A stretch of DNA of 64,000 bases, from contig WHSA01000502.1 of NCBI GenBank assembly GCA_012931725.1, positions 1 to 64,000 of the forward strand. The letters are read 5' to 3'. A program made the translations under genes and the position numbers. Positions 23,227-33,442 of this stretch are shown here, in pieces. The DNA comes from Litsea cubeba. Lineage: Eukaryota > Streptophyta > Magnoliopsida > Laurales > Lauraceae. The first letter of the stretch is position 1. Every line of letters begins with the position of its first letter. The notes beneath the pieces were generated by a model. It was not told where the DNA came from, made no database searches, and saw only the letters and a list, made by a program, of their open reading frames with translations.

Positions 23227-23738
23227 AGAAAATGGGCTATGACGCTCAAAACCCAGTCGGTTTGGGAGAAGGACGCGGTATTCTCACGCCATTGGGGCCC
23301 GTCTTGACCAAAAGCCAGCTGGAAGATTGGAGACTCTACGGCTATGTAGAAAAGTCTTCACACGGGTTAGGGTATGATCCTGACACTCCCTTGAGACAGT
23401 TAACACAAAAGCTTAAAAGTCAATATAGTGACCAAGCCTCAACTTCTCAAGTCCATGAAGACATCGATCTCCCTAGATATCTTTTTGATGAGTCACCTGA
23501 CAAAGATCCAGGAAGCTCATCCAATTGGCACGATTTCTCCGAAAATGAAGAGGAGTTGTCCGATGGCACAGACGTGTGGACTTCTGACCCAGAAGAACCC
23601 TCATCTCCAAAAAGAAGTAGCCTACTTCGACCCTGTTTCAATAGGCGATTGGGATCATCTCATAGCAAGCCTTGGGAAAATTACCGATCAAGAAGACCCG
23701 TGGAAAGGAACAAAGCCTTGGTCTGGAAATGCCCTTGA
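23154..23738 (+). CDS. pol: G-patch-like block between protease and RT, element B
   Basis: The frame contains AQAIMKKMGYDAQNPVGLG, EGRGILTPLGP and SSHGLGYDPDTP, a glycine/aromatic pattern like a G-patch. G-patch modules bind nucleic acid or RNA-helicase partners and sit next to protease in some retroviruses and retrotransposons. It overlaps the previous frame by 72 bp and is followed by an acidic stretch. The end of this frame (after about 23,600) is out of phase with the real pol reading, which moves to the frame 23428-24201. Confidence 0.65.
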   Translation: MLEPFQNKGTPQLSLYSSVAQAIMKKMGYDAQNPVGLGEGRGILTPLGPVLTKSQLEDWRLYGYVEKSSHGLGYDPDTPLRQLTQKLKSQYSDQASTSQVHEDIDLPRYLFDESPDKDPGSSSNWHDFSENEEELSDGTDVWTSDPEEPSSPKRSSLLRPCFNRRLGSSHSKPWENYRSRRPVERNKALVWKCP

Positions 23739-24201
23739 AACCCCAGAAGGTTTCGTTGAGCTGGAAGCCTTCGAAAATATTGTGGAGGAACCACCTTCGA
23801 ACCTTCTAACAGAAGATCCTGTTCAAAAGATAGACTTGGGAACACCAGATAACCCACGTCCTGTATTCATAAGCAAGAATATAAAGGATGATGAGTTACC
23901 CGAGTATATCGCCTTTCTTCGTGAGTTCGTTGATTGCTTTGCATGGTCTTACGCTGAAATGCCAGGCTTAGACCCCAAAATAGCAGTTCACAAACTCAAT
24001 CTTCAAGAAGACATCAAGCCTGTCAAGCAAGGCCAAAGAAGATTCCGTCCAGATGTGATGGATAAAATTGAACAGGAAGTTCAAAAACTCAAAAGCGTCG
24101 GCTTCATCCGTGAGGAACAACATCCTGAATGGTTGGCCAACATTGTCCCCGTGACAAAGAAAATGGGCAGATCAGGGTCTGTATTGACTATAGAGACCTG
24201 A
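23428..24201 (+). CDS. pol: Segment before reverse transcriptase and RT fingers, element B
   Basis: The open frame gives the conserved connector with SKNIKDDELPEYIAFLREFVDCFAW (quoted in parts: KDDELPEYIAFL, FVDCFAWSY), then DIKPVKQGQRRFRPDVMDKI and EVQKLKSVGFIRE. These are the usual Ty3/gypsy sequences just before the RT fingers, including a WLANIVPV block. An indel near 24,150 moves the reading into the next frame. About the first 50 codons may be out of phase with the true protein. Confidence 0.85.
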   Translation: MTKPQLLKSMKTSISLDIFLMSHLTKIQEAHPIGTISPKMKRSCPMAQTCGLLTQKNPHLQKEVAYFDPVSIGDWDHLIASLGKITDQEDPWKGTKPWSGNALETPEGFVELEAFENIVEEPPSNLLTEDPVQKIDLGTPDNPRPVFISKNIKDDELPEYIAFLREFVDCFAWSYAEMPGLDPKIAVHKLNLQEDIKPVKQGQRRFRPDVMDKIEQEVQKLKSVGFIREEQHPEWLANIVPVTKKMGRSGSVLTIET

Positions 24202-25139
24202 ATGGCGCATGCCCAAAAGATGAATTCCCGCTCCCCATACCAGAGGTAATGATTGATAATACCTGTGGATTCGAGCGAATGACATTCATGGATGGATTCT
24301 CTGGCTACAATCAGATAAAGATGCATCCTGAGGATGAGAAACATACATCCTTTCGAACCCCATTTGGCGTGTATTGCTACACTGTCATGCCATTCGGTTT
24401 GAAGAATGCTGGTGCCACATATCAGAGGGCTATGATGAAAATATTCCAAGATATGCAGCACAAGACGGTTGAATGTTACGTTGATGACCTCGCCGTCAAA
24501 AGCAAAAGAAAAGAAGATCATCTCGAAAACCTTCGAGAAGTCTTCCTCCGGCTTCGCAAACACAAACTGCGAATGAATCCATTGAAATGCTTCTTCGGCG
24601 TCTCGTCGGGTAAGTTCCTCGGATTCTTAGTTCGGAAAGCTGGAATAGAGCTTGACCCCATAAAAGTCAAAGCCATCCTGGAAATGCCCTCTCCAAGAAC
24701 CTTGAGAGAACTCAAAGGGCTTCAAGGGAGATTGGCCTACATCAGACGGTTCATCTCCAATCTTTCGGGGAAATGCCGTCAATTCTCCCGGTTGATGAAA
24801 AAAGGTGTAAACTTTGTCTGGGATGCTGACTGTGAAGCTGCTTTCCAAGACATCAAGTCATACCTGACAAAACCTCCAGTGTTAGCTGCTCCTACCACTG
24901 GAAAACCATTCATCTTGTACACAAGAGCCCTTGATCACTCTCTGGGAGCTCTGCTTGCGCAAGAAAATGATCAAAGAAAAGAAGCTGCTCTATATTACCT
25001 CAGCCGCATGCTAGTAGGTGCAGAGCATCGCTACTCTCCAGTCGAAAAAGAATGTCTTGCAGTGATGTTCGCCGTACAAAGCTGCGTCACTACTTGCTTT
25101 CCAACACAGTCTACCTGGTCTCGAGGGTCAACCTCTTGA
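24129..25139 (+). CDS. pol: Reverse transcriptase palm and thumb with start of RNase H, element B
   Basis: A 336-residue frame. It contains RVCIDYRDLN (16-25), the first catalytic Asp in FMDGFSGYNQ (D55), the MPFGLKNAGATYQR block (87-100) and the catalytic YVDD at 117-120. KFLGFLV and the GLQGRLAYIRRFI thumb motif follow, then the ordinary gypsy RNase H start (ALDHSLGALLAQ and SPVEKECLAV). RT copies element RNA into DNA inside the particle. The frame breaks at about 25,080 and continues in the frame starting at 25052. All catalytic residues seen in this part are kept. Confidence 0.93.
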   Translation: MVGQHCPRDKENGQIRVCIDYRDLNGACPKDEFPLPIPEVMIDNTCGFERMTFMDGFSGYNQIKMHPEDEKHTSFRTPFGVYCYTVMPFGLKNAGATYQRAMMKIFQDMQHKTVECYVDDLAVKSKRKEDHLENLREVFLRLRKHKLRMNPLKCFFGVSSGKFLGFLVRKAGIELDPIKVKAILEMPSPRTLRELKGLQGRLAYIRRFISNLSGKCRQFSRLMKKGVNFVWDADCEAAFQDIKSYLTKPPVLAAPTTGKPFILYTRALDHSLGALLAQENDQRKEAALYYLSRMLVGAEHRYSPVEKECLAVMFAVQSCVTTCFPTQSTWSRGSTS

Positions 25140-27154
25140 AGGTCCTTGTTACAAAGGCAGGTTCTCTCAATGCTCGACTGGCAAAATGGTCCATCCTTCT
25201 GTCACAATTTGATATTAGGTATGTACCACAAAAAGCAATCAAAGGGCAAGCTCTAGCGGACTTCCTCGCAGAGCATCCATTGCCTAAAGATTCTCCACTC
25301 AGAGATGATCTCCCAGACGAACCAGTCTACAATGTGGAGACTTTCTCACAAAGTGCCTCCTGGGACATGTACTTTGACGGTGCAACCAGGACAAATGAAA
25401 AAAGACAGCTGATCTCGGGAGTTGGCATCCTCTTTGTTAGCCCCGACAAATACATGATTCCACACGCTTTCTCGCTACTGGAACCATGCACAAACAATGC
25501 AGCTGAATATCAAGCTCTGATCTTAGGATTGGAACTCGCCATCGAATCCGGTATCACCATGCTGGAAGTCTTTGGAGACTCTCAACTGATCGTCAACCAG
25601 ATGAATCAGAAATTTGAAGTCAGGAAGCCAGATTTGCTGCCCTACTACAACAAGGCACAATCACTTCTGCAAAAGTTTGACATCTGTCACATCACCCACA
25701 TCCGTAGAGGTGAAAACATACGTGCAGATGCCCTAGCCGGACTTGCCGCATCCATGGCAATCCAGGAAGGGGAAAACATGCAAGTTACAGTGTGCGAAAG
25801 GAGAATCCTTCCTCCTCTTAACACACACCAAGCAGTTGCTGAATGCCACCAAGTGGTCGGAAGTCGGATTTCAATCCTTCAAACCTCAATTGGCGACTCG
25901 AGGGATCCGTTCATTGATTACATTATGTTCGGAATCCTACCTGAAGATCCAAAAGAACGGGTAAGCATCCAAAGGCGAACCCCAAGCTTCCATTTGGATA
26001 TTCCTTCAAAAACCCTTTACAGGAAATCCTTCAACGGAGTACTTCTACGCTGCTTGTCACAACAAGAGGCTGAAGAAACACTCAAAGAAGTTCATGCTGG
26101 TCTTTGTGGAGCTCATCAGGCTGGACCTAAGCTCTATGATCAGATAAAAAGGTTAGGATATTACTGGCCTACCATGGTAGCTGACGCAATGCAATTTGCT
26201 AAGCGCTGCCAACAATGCCAAGTTCATGGAGATTACATTCACATGCCTCCAGAGTGGCTACATCCTACAGCGATCTCATGGCCTTTCGAAGCCTGGGGTA
26301 TGGACATCATAGGTCCTATTTCTCCCCCTTCAAGCAAAGGTCATCGCTTCATCTTCGCCGCTACGGATTACTTCTCCAAGTGGTCAGAAGCATTTGCGTT
26401 TAACGAAATGAAGACCTCATCAGTCCTTCAGTTCCTACGCACCAACATCATTTGTCGTTTCGGCATACCCAAAAGATTCGTCCATGATAACGGACCACAG
26501 TTCCGGGATCGTCGATTCTACAGGTTCTGCGACAAATACAAAATTCAAAGCTGTCCTTCGACTCCATACAATCCGGCAGCAAACGGGTTAGCAGAAGCTT
26601 TCAACAAGACACTCTGCAAAATCCTCAAAAAGATGGTCTCTAATCACAAAAAAGACTGGAGCGACAAAATGTCTGAAGCTTTGTGGGCCTATCGAACCAC
26701 CGTTCGAGGACCAACCCATAGCACACCATTCTCCTTGATCTATGGATGCGAAGCTGTCGTGCCCTTGGAAGTACAAATTCCTTCCTTGAGGGTATCCTTG
26801 CAAAATGACATGACTCAAGAAAGCAATGTCAAATTGCGACTCCATGAGCTGGACAATCTCGATGAGAGACGGCTCGAAGCTCAACAAAGCATTGAACTTT
26901 ACCAAGCACGTATTGCAGGATCTTTCGATAAAAAGGTCAGGCAACGCGCCTACAAAAAGAATGACTTGGTTCTTGCGGTAAAAAGACCAATGGTCTTCGC
27001 TCACAAGTCCAAAGGCAAATTTGAGCCAAAATGGGAGGGACCCTACGTCATCTACAAAGTTTTCTCCAATGGCGCATACGCACTCCTAAACATGGAAGGT
27101 GACAGATGTATGCTGCCCATCAATGGCAAGTTCTTAAAGCGGTACTACCCTTGA
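25052..27154 (+). CDS. pol: RNase H remainder, second RNase H domain and integrase, element B
   Basis: A 700-residue frame. Residues 25-75 finish the gypsy RNase H. A second RNase H-type fold occupies 100-235, with acidic residues in MYFDGA (D109), AAEYQAL (E152), FGDSQLI (D176) and RADALAG (D226). This duplicated RNase H is a Tat-lineage hallmark. Integrase follows: HHCC zinc residues H348, H355, C386 and C389, then the catalytic triad D418 (GMDIIGP), D479 (VHDNGPQF) and E515 (NGLAEAF), giving D,D(35)E. The C-terminus has KFEPKWEGPYVI and no chromodomain. The frame ends naturally at KRYYP. It is the best preserved part of the element. Confidence 0.95.
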   Translation: MSCSDVRRTKLRHYLLSNTVYLVSRVNLLKVLVTKAGSLNARLAKWSILLSQFDIRYVPQKAIKGQALADFLAEHPLPKDSPLRDDLPDEPVYNVETFSQSASWDMYFDGATRTNEKRQLISGVGILFVSPDKYMIPHAFSLLEPCTNNAAEYQALILGLELAIESGITMLEVFGDSQLIVNQMNQKFEVRKPDLLPYYNKAQSLLQKFDICHITHIRRGENIRADALAGLAASMAIQEGENMQVTVCERRILPPLNTHQAVAECHQVVGSRISILQTSIGDSRDPFIDYIMFGILPEDPKERVSIQRRTPSFHLDIPSKTLYRKSFNGVLLRCLSQQEAEETLKEVHAGLCGAHQAGPKLYDQIKRLGYYWPTMVADAMQFAKRCQQCQVHGDYIHMPPEWLHPTAISWPFEAWGMDIIGPISPPSSKGHRFIFAATDYFSKWSEAFAFNEMKTSSVLQFLRTNIICRFGIPKRFVHDNGPQFRDRRFYRFCDKYKIQSCPSTPYNPAANGLAEAFNKTLCKILKKMVSNHKKDWSDKMSEALWAYRTTVRGPTHSTPFSLIYGCEAVVPLEVQIPSLRVSLQNDMTQESNVKLRLHELDNLDERRLEAQQSIELYQARIAGSFDKKVRQRAYKKNDLVLAVKRPMVFAHKSKGKFEPKWEGPYVIYKVFSNGAYALLNMEGDRCMLPINGKFLKRYYP

Positions 27155-27513
27155 AGACTTACCCAACTGGGTAAGAGCAATGCCTGTACGGCCAAAACCG
27201 GTTTCCAGGTACACGCTCGCTAAACCCACCCTTTTTTAGAATTTTCATATCAAATGTTGAAATTTCTAGAAATCTAAAACAATGCTTACTTTCATCATTT
27301 CATTGTTCAAAAAAAAAAAATCCAAGTTTAGGAACCCTTTCCCTAACTTGACCAAAATTTTCAACCCTTGAACCCAAAATTCATGGTTTGAAACAAAATC
27401 CGGATTCAGGGATTTCCACCCTAGTCCACCCTGCCTTTTACCGCCAAAATGGTTTTAGGTCAAAACTTATGACCCTCGTGTCTTTAAAAAAAAAAAATGG
27501 TTTTTCAAAAACC

Positions 27514-27972
27514 GCGAGGAAGCGACGCTTAGTCGATACTCGCACAAATCGGAAGTAAACGAACCACGTTCGACACTTCCAAAATCGCAGGGAAGCGACA
27601 TTTCGTCGATACTTGCAAAATCCAAAACTGTGGAGACGCAACATTTCAGTTGATATCCACAACCCAAATTTCAAAGGTTCGAAAAAACCTAAAAAAAAAA
27701 CTGTGGAGACGCAACATTTCAGTTGATATCCATAACCCAAAGGTTCGAGAAAACCACAAATTTCAAAAATCGTGGGGAAACGACATCAAGTCAGTACCCG
27801 CAAAACCAAAATTTTTGAAAAGCAAGGATGCGACATTCCATCGATACTTGCACCCAAATCCGCGAGGATGCGACATTCCATCGATACTCGCAACCGAATG
27901 AGCAAGGATGCGACATTCCATCGATACTTGCAAGAACATTCAGCAGGGAGGCGACTTTTAGTCGATACTTGC
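27514..27972 (+). repeat. Array of ten 30-31 nt hairpin units with compensatory stem changes
   Basis: Units start at 27514, 27551, 27587, 27630, 27703, 27772, 27822, 27862, 27902 and 27943. Each has a 5-bp outer stem, 4 nt, a 4-bp inner stem, a 5-6 nt loop, the inner partner, 3 nt, and the outer partner. Outer stems are GCGAG/CTCGC, GGAAG/CTTCC, GCAGG/CTTGC, GTGGA/TCCAC, GTGGA/TCCAT, GTGGG/CCCGC and GCAAG/CTTGC. Inner stems are CGAC/GTCG, CGAA/TTCG and CAAC/GTTG, with one mismatch in units 6-9. It lies 360 bp after the pol stop, in no gene on either strand. Confidence 0.88.
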
Positions 27973-27990
27973 ATTTTTTGAAAACCAAAC

Positions 27991-28420
27991 CGGCTATAAA
28001 TGCCATCAAAACAGGCTATAAATGCCACAAACAGGCTATAAATGCCACAAACCGGCTATCAATGCCACCAAAAACAAAACAGGCTATAAATGCCACAAAC
28101 CGGCTATCAATGCCACCAAAACAAAACCGGCTATCAATGCCACAAACAAACAAAAAAAAACTTGGATTTCAAAAAAACCCGGCTATCAATGCCACCAAAA
28201 CAAAACCGGCTATAGATGCCACAAAACAAACCGGCTATCAATGCCACCAAAACATATTCGGCTATCAATGCCACCAAAAGAAATTCGGCTATCAATGCCA
28301 CCAAAAGTTGGCTATAGATGCCACAAACAAAAAAACTCGGCTATCAATGCCACAAGAAAAGCTGGCTCTCATGCCAAAATTGGCTTCCATACCACAAACA
28401 AAAACCTGGTTTCCATGCCG
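27991..28420 (+). repeat. Array of about 17 GGCTATMAATGCC units
   Basis: Units of the type C/A-GGCTATAAATGCC or CGGCTATCAATGCC are separated by CAAAA-rich spacers of 5-40 bp. The last three units decay (TGGCTCTCATGCC, TGGCTTCCATACC, TGGTTTCCATGCC). The same motif forms short arrays inside the LTRs (16922-17015, 36636-36710). Each unit has GGC and GCC arms around an AT core. Confidence 0.9.
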
Positions 28421-28470
28421 AAACAATCACTTGACAAAAGATTTTCACAAAATGACAACCTTTTGATCAA

Positions 28471-28600
28471 ATCCCATTTAGCAATTACTTTTATCACAAA
28501 AAGATTCAAGTAAGCGTAGGGATAACAAAAAAAAGAGAATCCCATTTAGCAATTACTTTTATCACAAAAAGATTCGAGTAAGCGTAGGGATAACAAAAAA
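28471..28600 (+). repeat. Direct repeat of about 70 bp, two copies
   Basis: A block from AATCCCATTTAGCAATTACT to a run of A occurs twice in tandem, starting near 28471 and 28539. After it come A-rich tracts with GTACCAAAA motifs (28600-28750). No coding potential was found. Confidence 0.75.
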
Positions 28601-28929
28601 AAAGAAAAGAGTACCAAAAAAAAAATACATGTGGTACCAAAAAAAAAGAGAGTGTTCACAAGCACTACAAAAATAAAGTACCAAAAAATACAAGTGGTAC
28701 CAAAAAAAAAAGAGAAAGAAGGATGGTTTCTGTAAAAAAAAAAAAAAAAAAGAAAATATACAGGAGCTCAATCAAAAATGGTCTCCAGCCAAGAGTTCAG
28801 CTCCCCAAGCAAACTTTTAGCTTCAGCCGTCAAGGATTCCAAGGCACGCTTCTTCAGGAACCTGCCATGAGATGCTGGAGTGGGCTGTACCCCTTCTTTC
28901 ACACCAGGAAGCTTACCTCGAGCAGTTTG

Positions 28930-31900
28930 TCATTGGTCATCCTCATCAGACTTCCTTTTGAGAACCCGTTCAGCAACTGTAACCTGGTGAATCAGGGCAC
29001 TCTCCCTGTCACGAGCTTCTACTATGGCAGTCCACTTGGTAGCGACTTGTGCCTGCAAATGCTCAAGACGTTTCCTGGCCTCATCGACCTCCCTATCAAG
29101 GATGTTAAGGTCATGTGTCAGCCCGATGATGGTTAGCTCTTCTTTATTCTTCTCTCGGACTGCCTGCTTCTTGCTTTCTTTAGCCTCATCCAGGTTAGAT
29201 TGAGCCTTATCAGCAGGATCCAGGAACATCTCCTTGAAGAACTGGTCATCAGCCAAACTCACGGTCTCAAACCACTTGTCACCCAGTGCAATGATCCTAT
29301 CAACGATCGCCCTGGCACCTGTGACATCCAGACCAGCCTCTTCAGCATCACTGAGAATCTCCTGCACATGCTGGATCATGCCAAATCCGGCTTCCAAGTG
29401 CCCAGAAAAGAGAGTCTCAATCCAAGAGCTCACAACTCGCACCACCACCTTCTTCGCAAAAAGAAGAGATGGCCCAGCTGTGGATTCGCCCAACTCCGTT
29501 GGTCGGCTACTCATGTCATCATCTGTCGAAAAAGTAACAAAAGAGCTCTTTCCCAGCTGAATCTACTCCTGCTCGGGAAGGAATCTCAGCGCGAGGAATC
29601 TCCTCAATATTGTCAGAGCTGGTCCCAGGAATCTCTACCTCTGGATCAACCTCTGGCATCTCTTGCTCTGGAAGCGACGGATCCTCCTCTGCCACTTCAA
29701 AACCTGCAAAGGAAACACAAAAAGGTATGAGTATGACCCTGTTTGAAAATCATTATCAGAGTTATAACTACAAAATACCTTCTTCGACGACTGGCGGAAC
29801 ACTTTCTTCCTCCATGAACTCATCGGAAGCATCATCAACATTTGCGTCCATCGATGGTTCAAAGTCATCAGAACCCTGTGGCAAGTCAGCTGACAAAAAA
29901 AATATGTGTTAGCAAACCGAGTCACAAAAAGAAAAAAAAAGAGAGCAAAAGAAGTCGTACCAATTGGAGATTCTGGATTTACTCCAGAGTCCCTCGGTTC
30001 TTCTTCAGGTGCCTCAACAGGATCCATCACCACCTCATCGGTTGGGACCTCAGGCATCACCAAGTCTTCCTCTGCTAAAAAAAAAAAAAGAAAAGCAGAA
30101 ACAAGAAGCAAATCATAACATGGAAAAATCCCATGAAAAGAAATGGAAAGAGAAAAAGGAAGAATTATACCTTCACCGACGGTCTCTTCTTCTCGGCTTC
30201 TCTTCTCTGGAGGCTCGTCAGCATCCACTGGCACATCCTCATTAATAGTAAGAGGAACTTCCAAGTTAGGAGAGTCCTCATGCTGCCCCTTGCTGCGATG
30301 ATGACTCCTCCTCCTCTTACTTCTGCGGGCTCGCTTCTTAGAGGAACCTGCCCCGCTGTCAGAGTCAGGTTTGCCACTCGACTCATCACTGGATGGTCTG
30401 CTCTTGCCAGTAGACTCCACGGAAGCTTGCCTCTGTGCCGCTTACATCCAAGCGCCAAGTTCGGCTTCCTCCTGTTCTAGCTGCTCCAAAGCCTCATCAG
30501 GTATTTCTCGAACAGCTTCAGAACCAATGACGCCCTGGTCACCGAGAAAGCCTATCTTGTGCTTCTCTCCAGAAAGGAAGGCCCAAACTTCCTCTCGCCG
30601 GATGCCATCCGACTTTCCAAGGCCCTTTCCAGATGCCAGCTTCACATCAAGCTCCTTCCTGGAAAGTCCCCGATATGCCGAAAAGCTCTCCGCGAACCAC
30701 TTCGCAAAGCCGGCAGTACGGGAAGTCAACAACATAAGATAAGAAATCATGGCTGTAGTGTCTTCAGCACTGTAGAAAGCCCATGCATTTCTCCCGTCCT
30801 GTAAGCCTCCAAAGCGCTTCACCATGCTTGAAGGCGCTCCAACAACGCCTTGAGAAAAGCCAAGCTGCAAAGCAAAACGAGACGGTACATACGGCTGGAT
30901 GTCGACGAAAAGATGTCTACGGTACACCATCGTGCCGACACGTATGCTGAAAAGCCACTCTCTCTCTGCGTTTGTCAAGGAATAATGCCTTCCCGACCCC
31001 GCCCTGGTAGAGTCTCGGGAGGCACCAAATTCAAAAGCCTTCTTCCGCAACTCCGGAGAAAGCTTTACTGAAGATTGCCCCATCTCGACGTCCCTGAACC
31101 GTCGGATCCTCATACGGGCAAACAAAAGTGATTCGGACACGGCTTTGCCCTTAGCCAGTCGAATCATCAGAGGATCATCATCCTGAGCAGCACCCAGCCG
31201 ATGGAAGCCAGGACAGTGGTATACATACCATGAATAAAAGATATGGGCTGAAAATACCCTATTCATGGGAAGCCCAAGCCGAACCAGAAAAGCAGCAGCC
31301 TGCAGTTCGGTACACAGGTAGGAGTAAAGAGCTGGCACCAAAGCAAGCTGCTCTCCAAACGCCATCTGACAAGCCGGGAAAATACAATGCGGCCTGATGT
31401 GCGTTCCATCTCCTCCAGCAAATACAGCCTCACCAAGCCAATAAGTGAGGTAAACAGCGAGATCTCTCCGCAGTGCAATGTCAGGACATATGGCGTTTTG
31501 TACTTGCACAGAAATCTCTCAACTCTTCTTGCATGGCCAAGATCTTCTTTGAACTTGGATCCTGAGCTCCGGCTTCCTGGGTCATGCTATCAGAAGGCTC
31601 CCTACTATCAAAAAAGTTGGGGAATGAAGAGCAAAAACTCTTCCAACTGCTGGATCTAACTTTCGAACCCCCCTTCTCCTTCAAAAAATCATAGAAGGCG
31701 ACGAGCTGAAAGTATAGAAGCCTGAACTCCTCAAACTGCCCCTCGAGGACGCTGTCAATCGGCATAAACTCCTCATAGAGTTTGCCGAGGATGGGCAATC
31801 CGGTAATGGCGCTCAGCTCCTTCAAAGAAAAACCAATCTCACCATTCGTCACAACGAAGGTATTGGTTTGTGGAAGGAATGACTCCAGCATAGCCATGAA

Positions 31901-33442
31901 GGCCTCGTCGGAAAAGATCACGGTCTCCCTAAAGGCACGGACCGCATCAAAAATCCCGGCTTCCTTCAAAACGGCGCCACCAATCAGCAGGACGCGATCA
32001 GTCCACGACTTCCACTCGGAGTCAGCATTGAAGCGGCCACGAAGTCGGAAAGGCTTGATCCAATTGCTGCCGTCACCACTGAAAATACCAAGGCCCACCG
32101 GTCTCAAATCGACCGACGGATAATCAGAGCCCTGGTAGCCGCTTGATGGCATCAACAAGTCCATGTCAACAGGCGACCTCTCCGTATATCCAGGAGAAAC
32201 CGCCAACAAAAACCCCGGTCTTGATTACATTTGTCCTTCTCACCCAACTTGGAGGATCTTCCCTCTTAGGGCACGTGGGGGCAAGGCTCAGAATCGAGAC
32301 GGTGCGATCAAACATCGACCGGGTAGTAACAGTCTTCTTCTCACCATCTGCTGTGAAGGAAAACTGAAAACATCTCCTCTGGTATGTCATGTCATCAGGG
32401 ACTGCATCACCAAAGAAGAAGGTAGGCTTGGGCAAAACGCTCTGATCTTCCATCACCCATGGACGACTGCTTACCATGATCTTATAGAATTCCTCTCCTT
32501 TGAGAGTGATCAGTCGCTGCCTCATCTCATCTCTGTTGAGGGAGTCGCACTCTTCCAGATTTCTCTCAACATGCTGGACCTTCTCAAAAGCCTGCTGAAC
32601 GGCCGGATTAGAAGATCTAGAAGATCGACGAGGTACGCTTGTAGCAGGCTCTTTACCCTTGTTCGCTCTAGAGGAACCACCTGAAAAGGATGGAAAAGAA
32701 AAAAGATCAAACATCAAAATGACAGAATCTCGCTAAAAAAAATCTGGCGAAATTTTGACATGATGACGGGGCAATTCCGAAGAAAAGGAACTATCCCGAA
32801 AGAAATAGAAAGCTTGAAGATGGGCTCAACATCGCTGCGAGCTCCGAAACTCCAAACTTTCGAAACCTAAAAGTCTCCGCAAAATCAGGAAGGGCTCAAC
32901 ATCACTGCGAGCTCCAAGTTCCCAAATTTGCGAAAACTTTCAGGTATGCAATCACATCATGCTACAAATTTAATTTACAAATTAAAGGCATGCATGAACA
33001 TCAAGATTTGCGAAAAAAATGCATTATCATGATGAGCAAAAAAAAAAAGAAAAGAAAAAAAACTTTCTCAAAAAAAAGAGGGGAAAGAAAAGAAACTCTC
33101 TCAAAAAAAAAAGGGAGGGAAAGAAAAAAAAAAGAGAAAAAAGAGAGGGCTGGCCCACAGGCCGTGGCCCACAGGCCACGTGGCCGTACGGCCAGATCCG
33201 TACGGATCTGTCCGTACGGCCCACCAAAAAAAAAAAAAAAAAAAAAAAAAACAACATGAAAAAAAAAAAAAAGAAAGAAGAAAAGAAAACACGTGTAAAA
33301 AAAAAAAAAGGGGAAAACACGTGGAAAAGAAAAGAAAAAAAAGAAGAAAAGAAAAGAAAGAAACAAAAAAAAAGAAAGAACTTTATTTTTCCTACAATGG
33401 AGTTTTCTTGAAAAAAAAAAGGGAGAACTTACTTGAAGCCAT
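28930..33442 (-). pseudogene. Antisense multi-exon gene of the Tat element, plant mobile domain (PMD) type protein, damaged
   Basis: Minus-strand exon 1 is ATG GCT TCA A (33442-33433), followed by GTAAGT. Intron 1 runs to TTTTCAG at 32681. Exon 2 starts in the phase that completes a Ser codon. Exon 2 (32680-30171) encodes a PMD-like domain: NGEIGFSLKELSAITGLP and, further on, DLAVYLTYWLGEAVF, HCIFPACQMAFGEQLALVPA and LYSYLCTELQ. It has frameshifts near 32,200 and 31,500 and an in-frame stop at 30,442. It ends in a basic SKKRARRSKRRR run. Short introns follow, with GTATAA, GTACGA and GTATTT donors at 30170, about 29957 and 29778. The last exon (29514-28930) is predicted helical/coiled and ends at a stop after KRKSDEDDQ. 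Antisense genes of this type are known from Tat elements. Their function is unclear. Confidence 0.8.
33000..33420. other. A/G-rich low-complexity tract inside antisense intron 1
   Basis: Long runs of A and AAAGAAA-type sequence, interrupted at 33148-33225 by a GC-rich block of repeated GGCCGT/ACGGCC and TCCGTACGGA inverted motifs. Lys-rich or Phe-rich frames here are low-complexity artefacts. Confidence 0.7.

Noticed and set aside
27822..27931. Regular ~30-nt repeats with 10-nt spacers look like a short CRISPR array.
   Set aside because: Plant nuclear retrotransposon context, spacers too short and not unique, units themselves vary, and no cas genes. The hairpin-array reading fits better.
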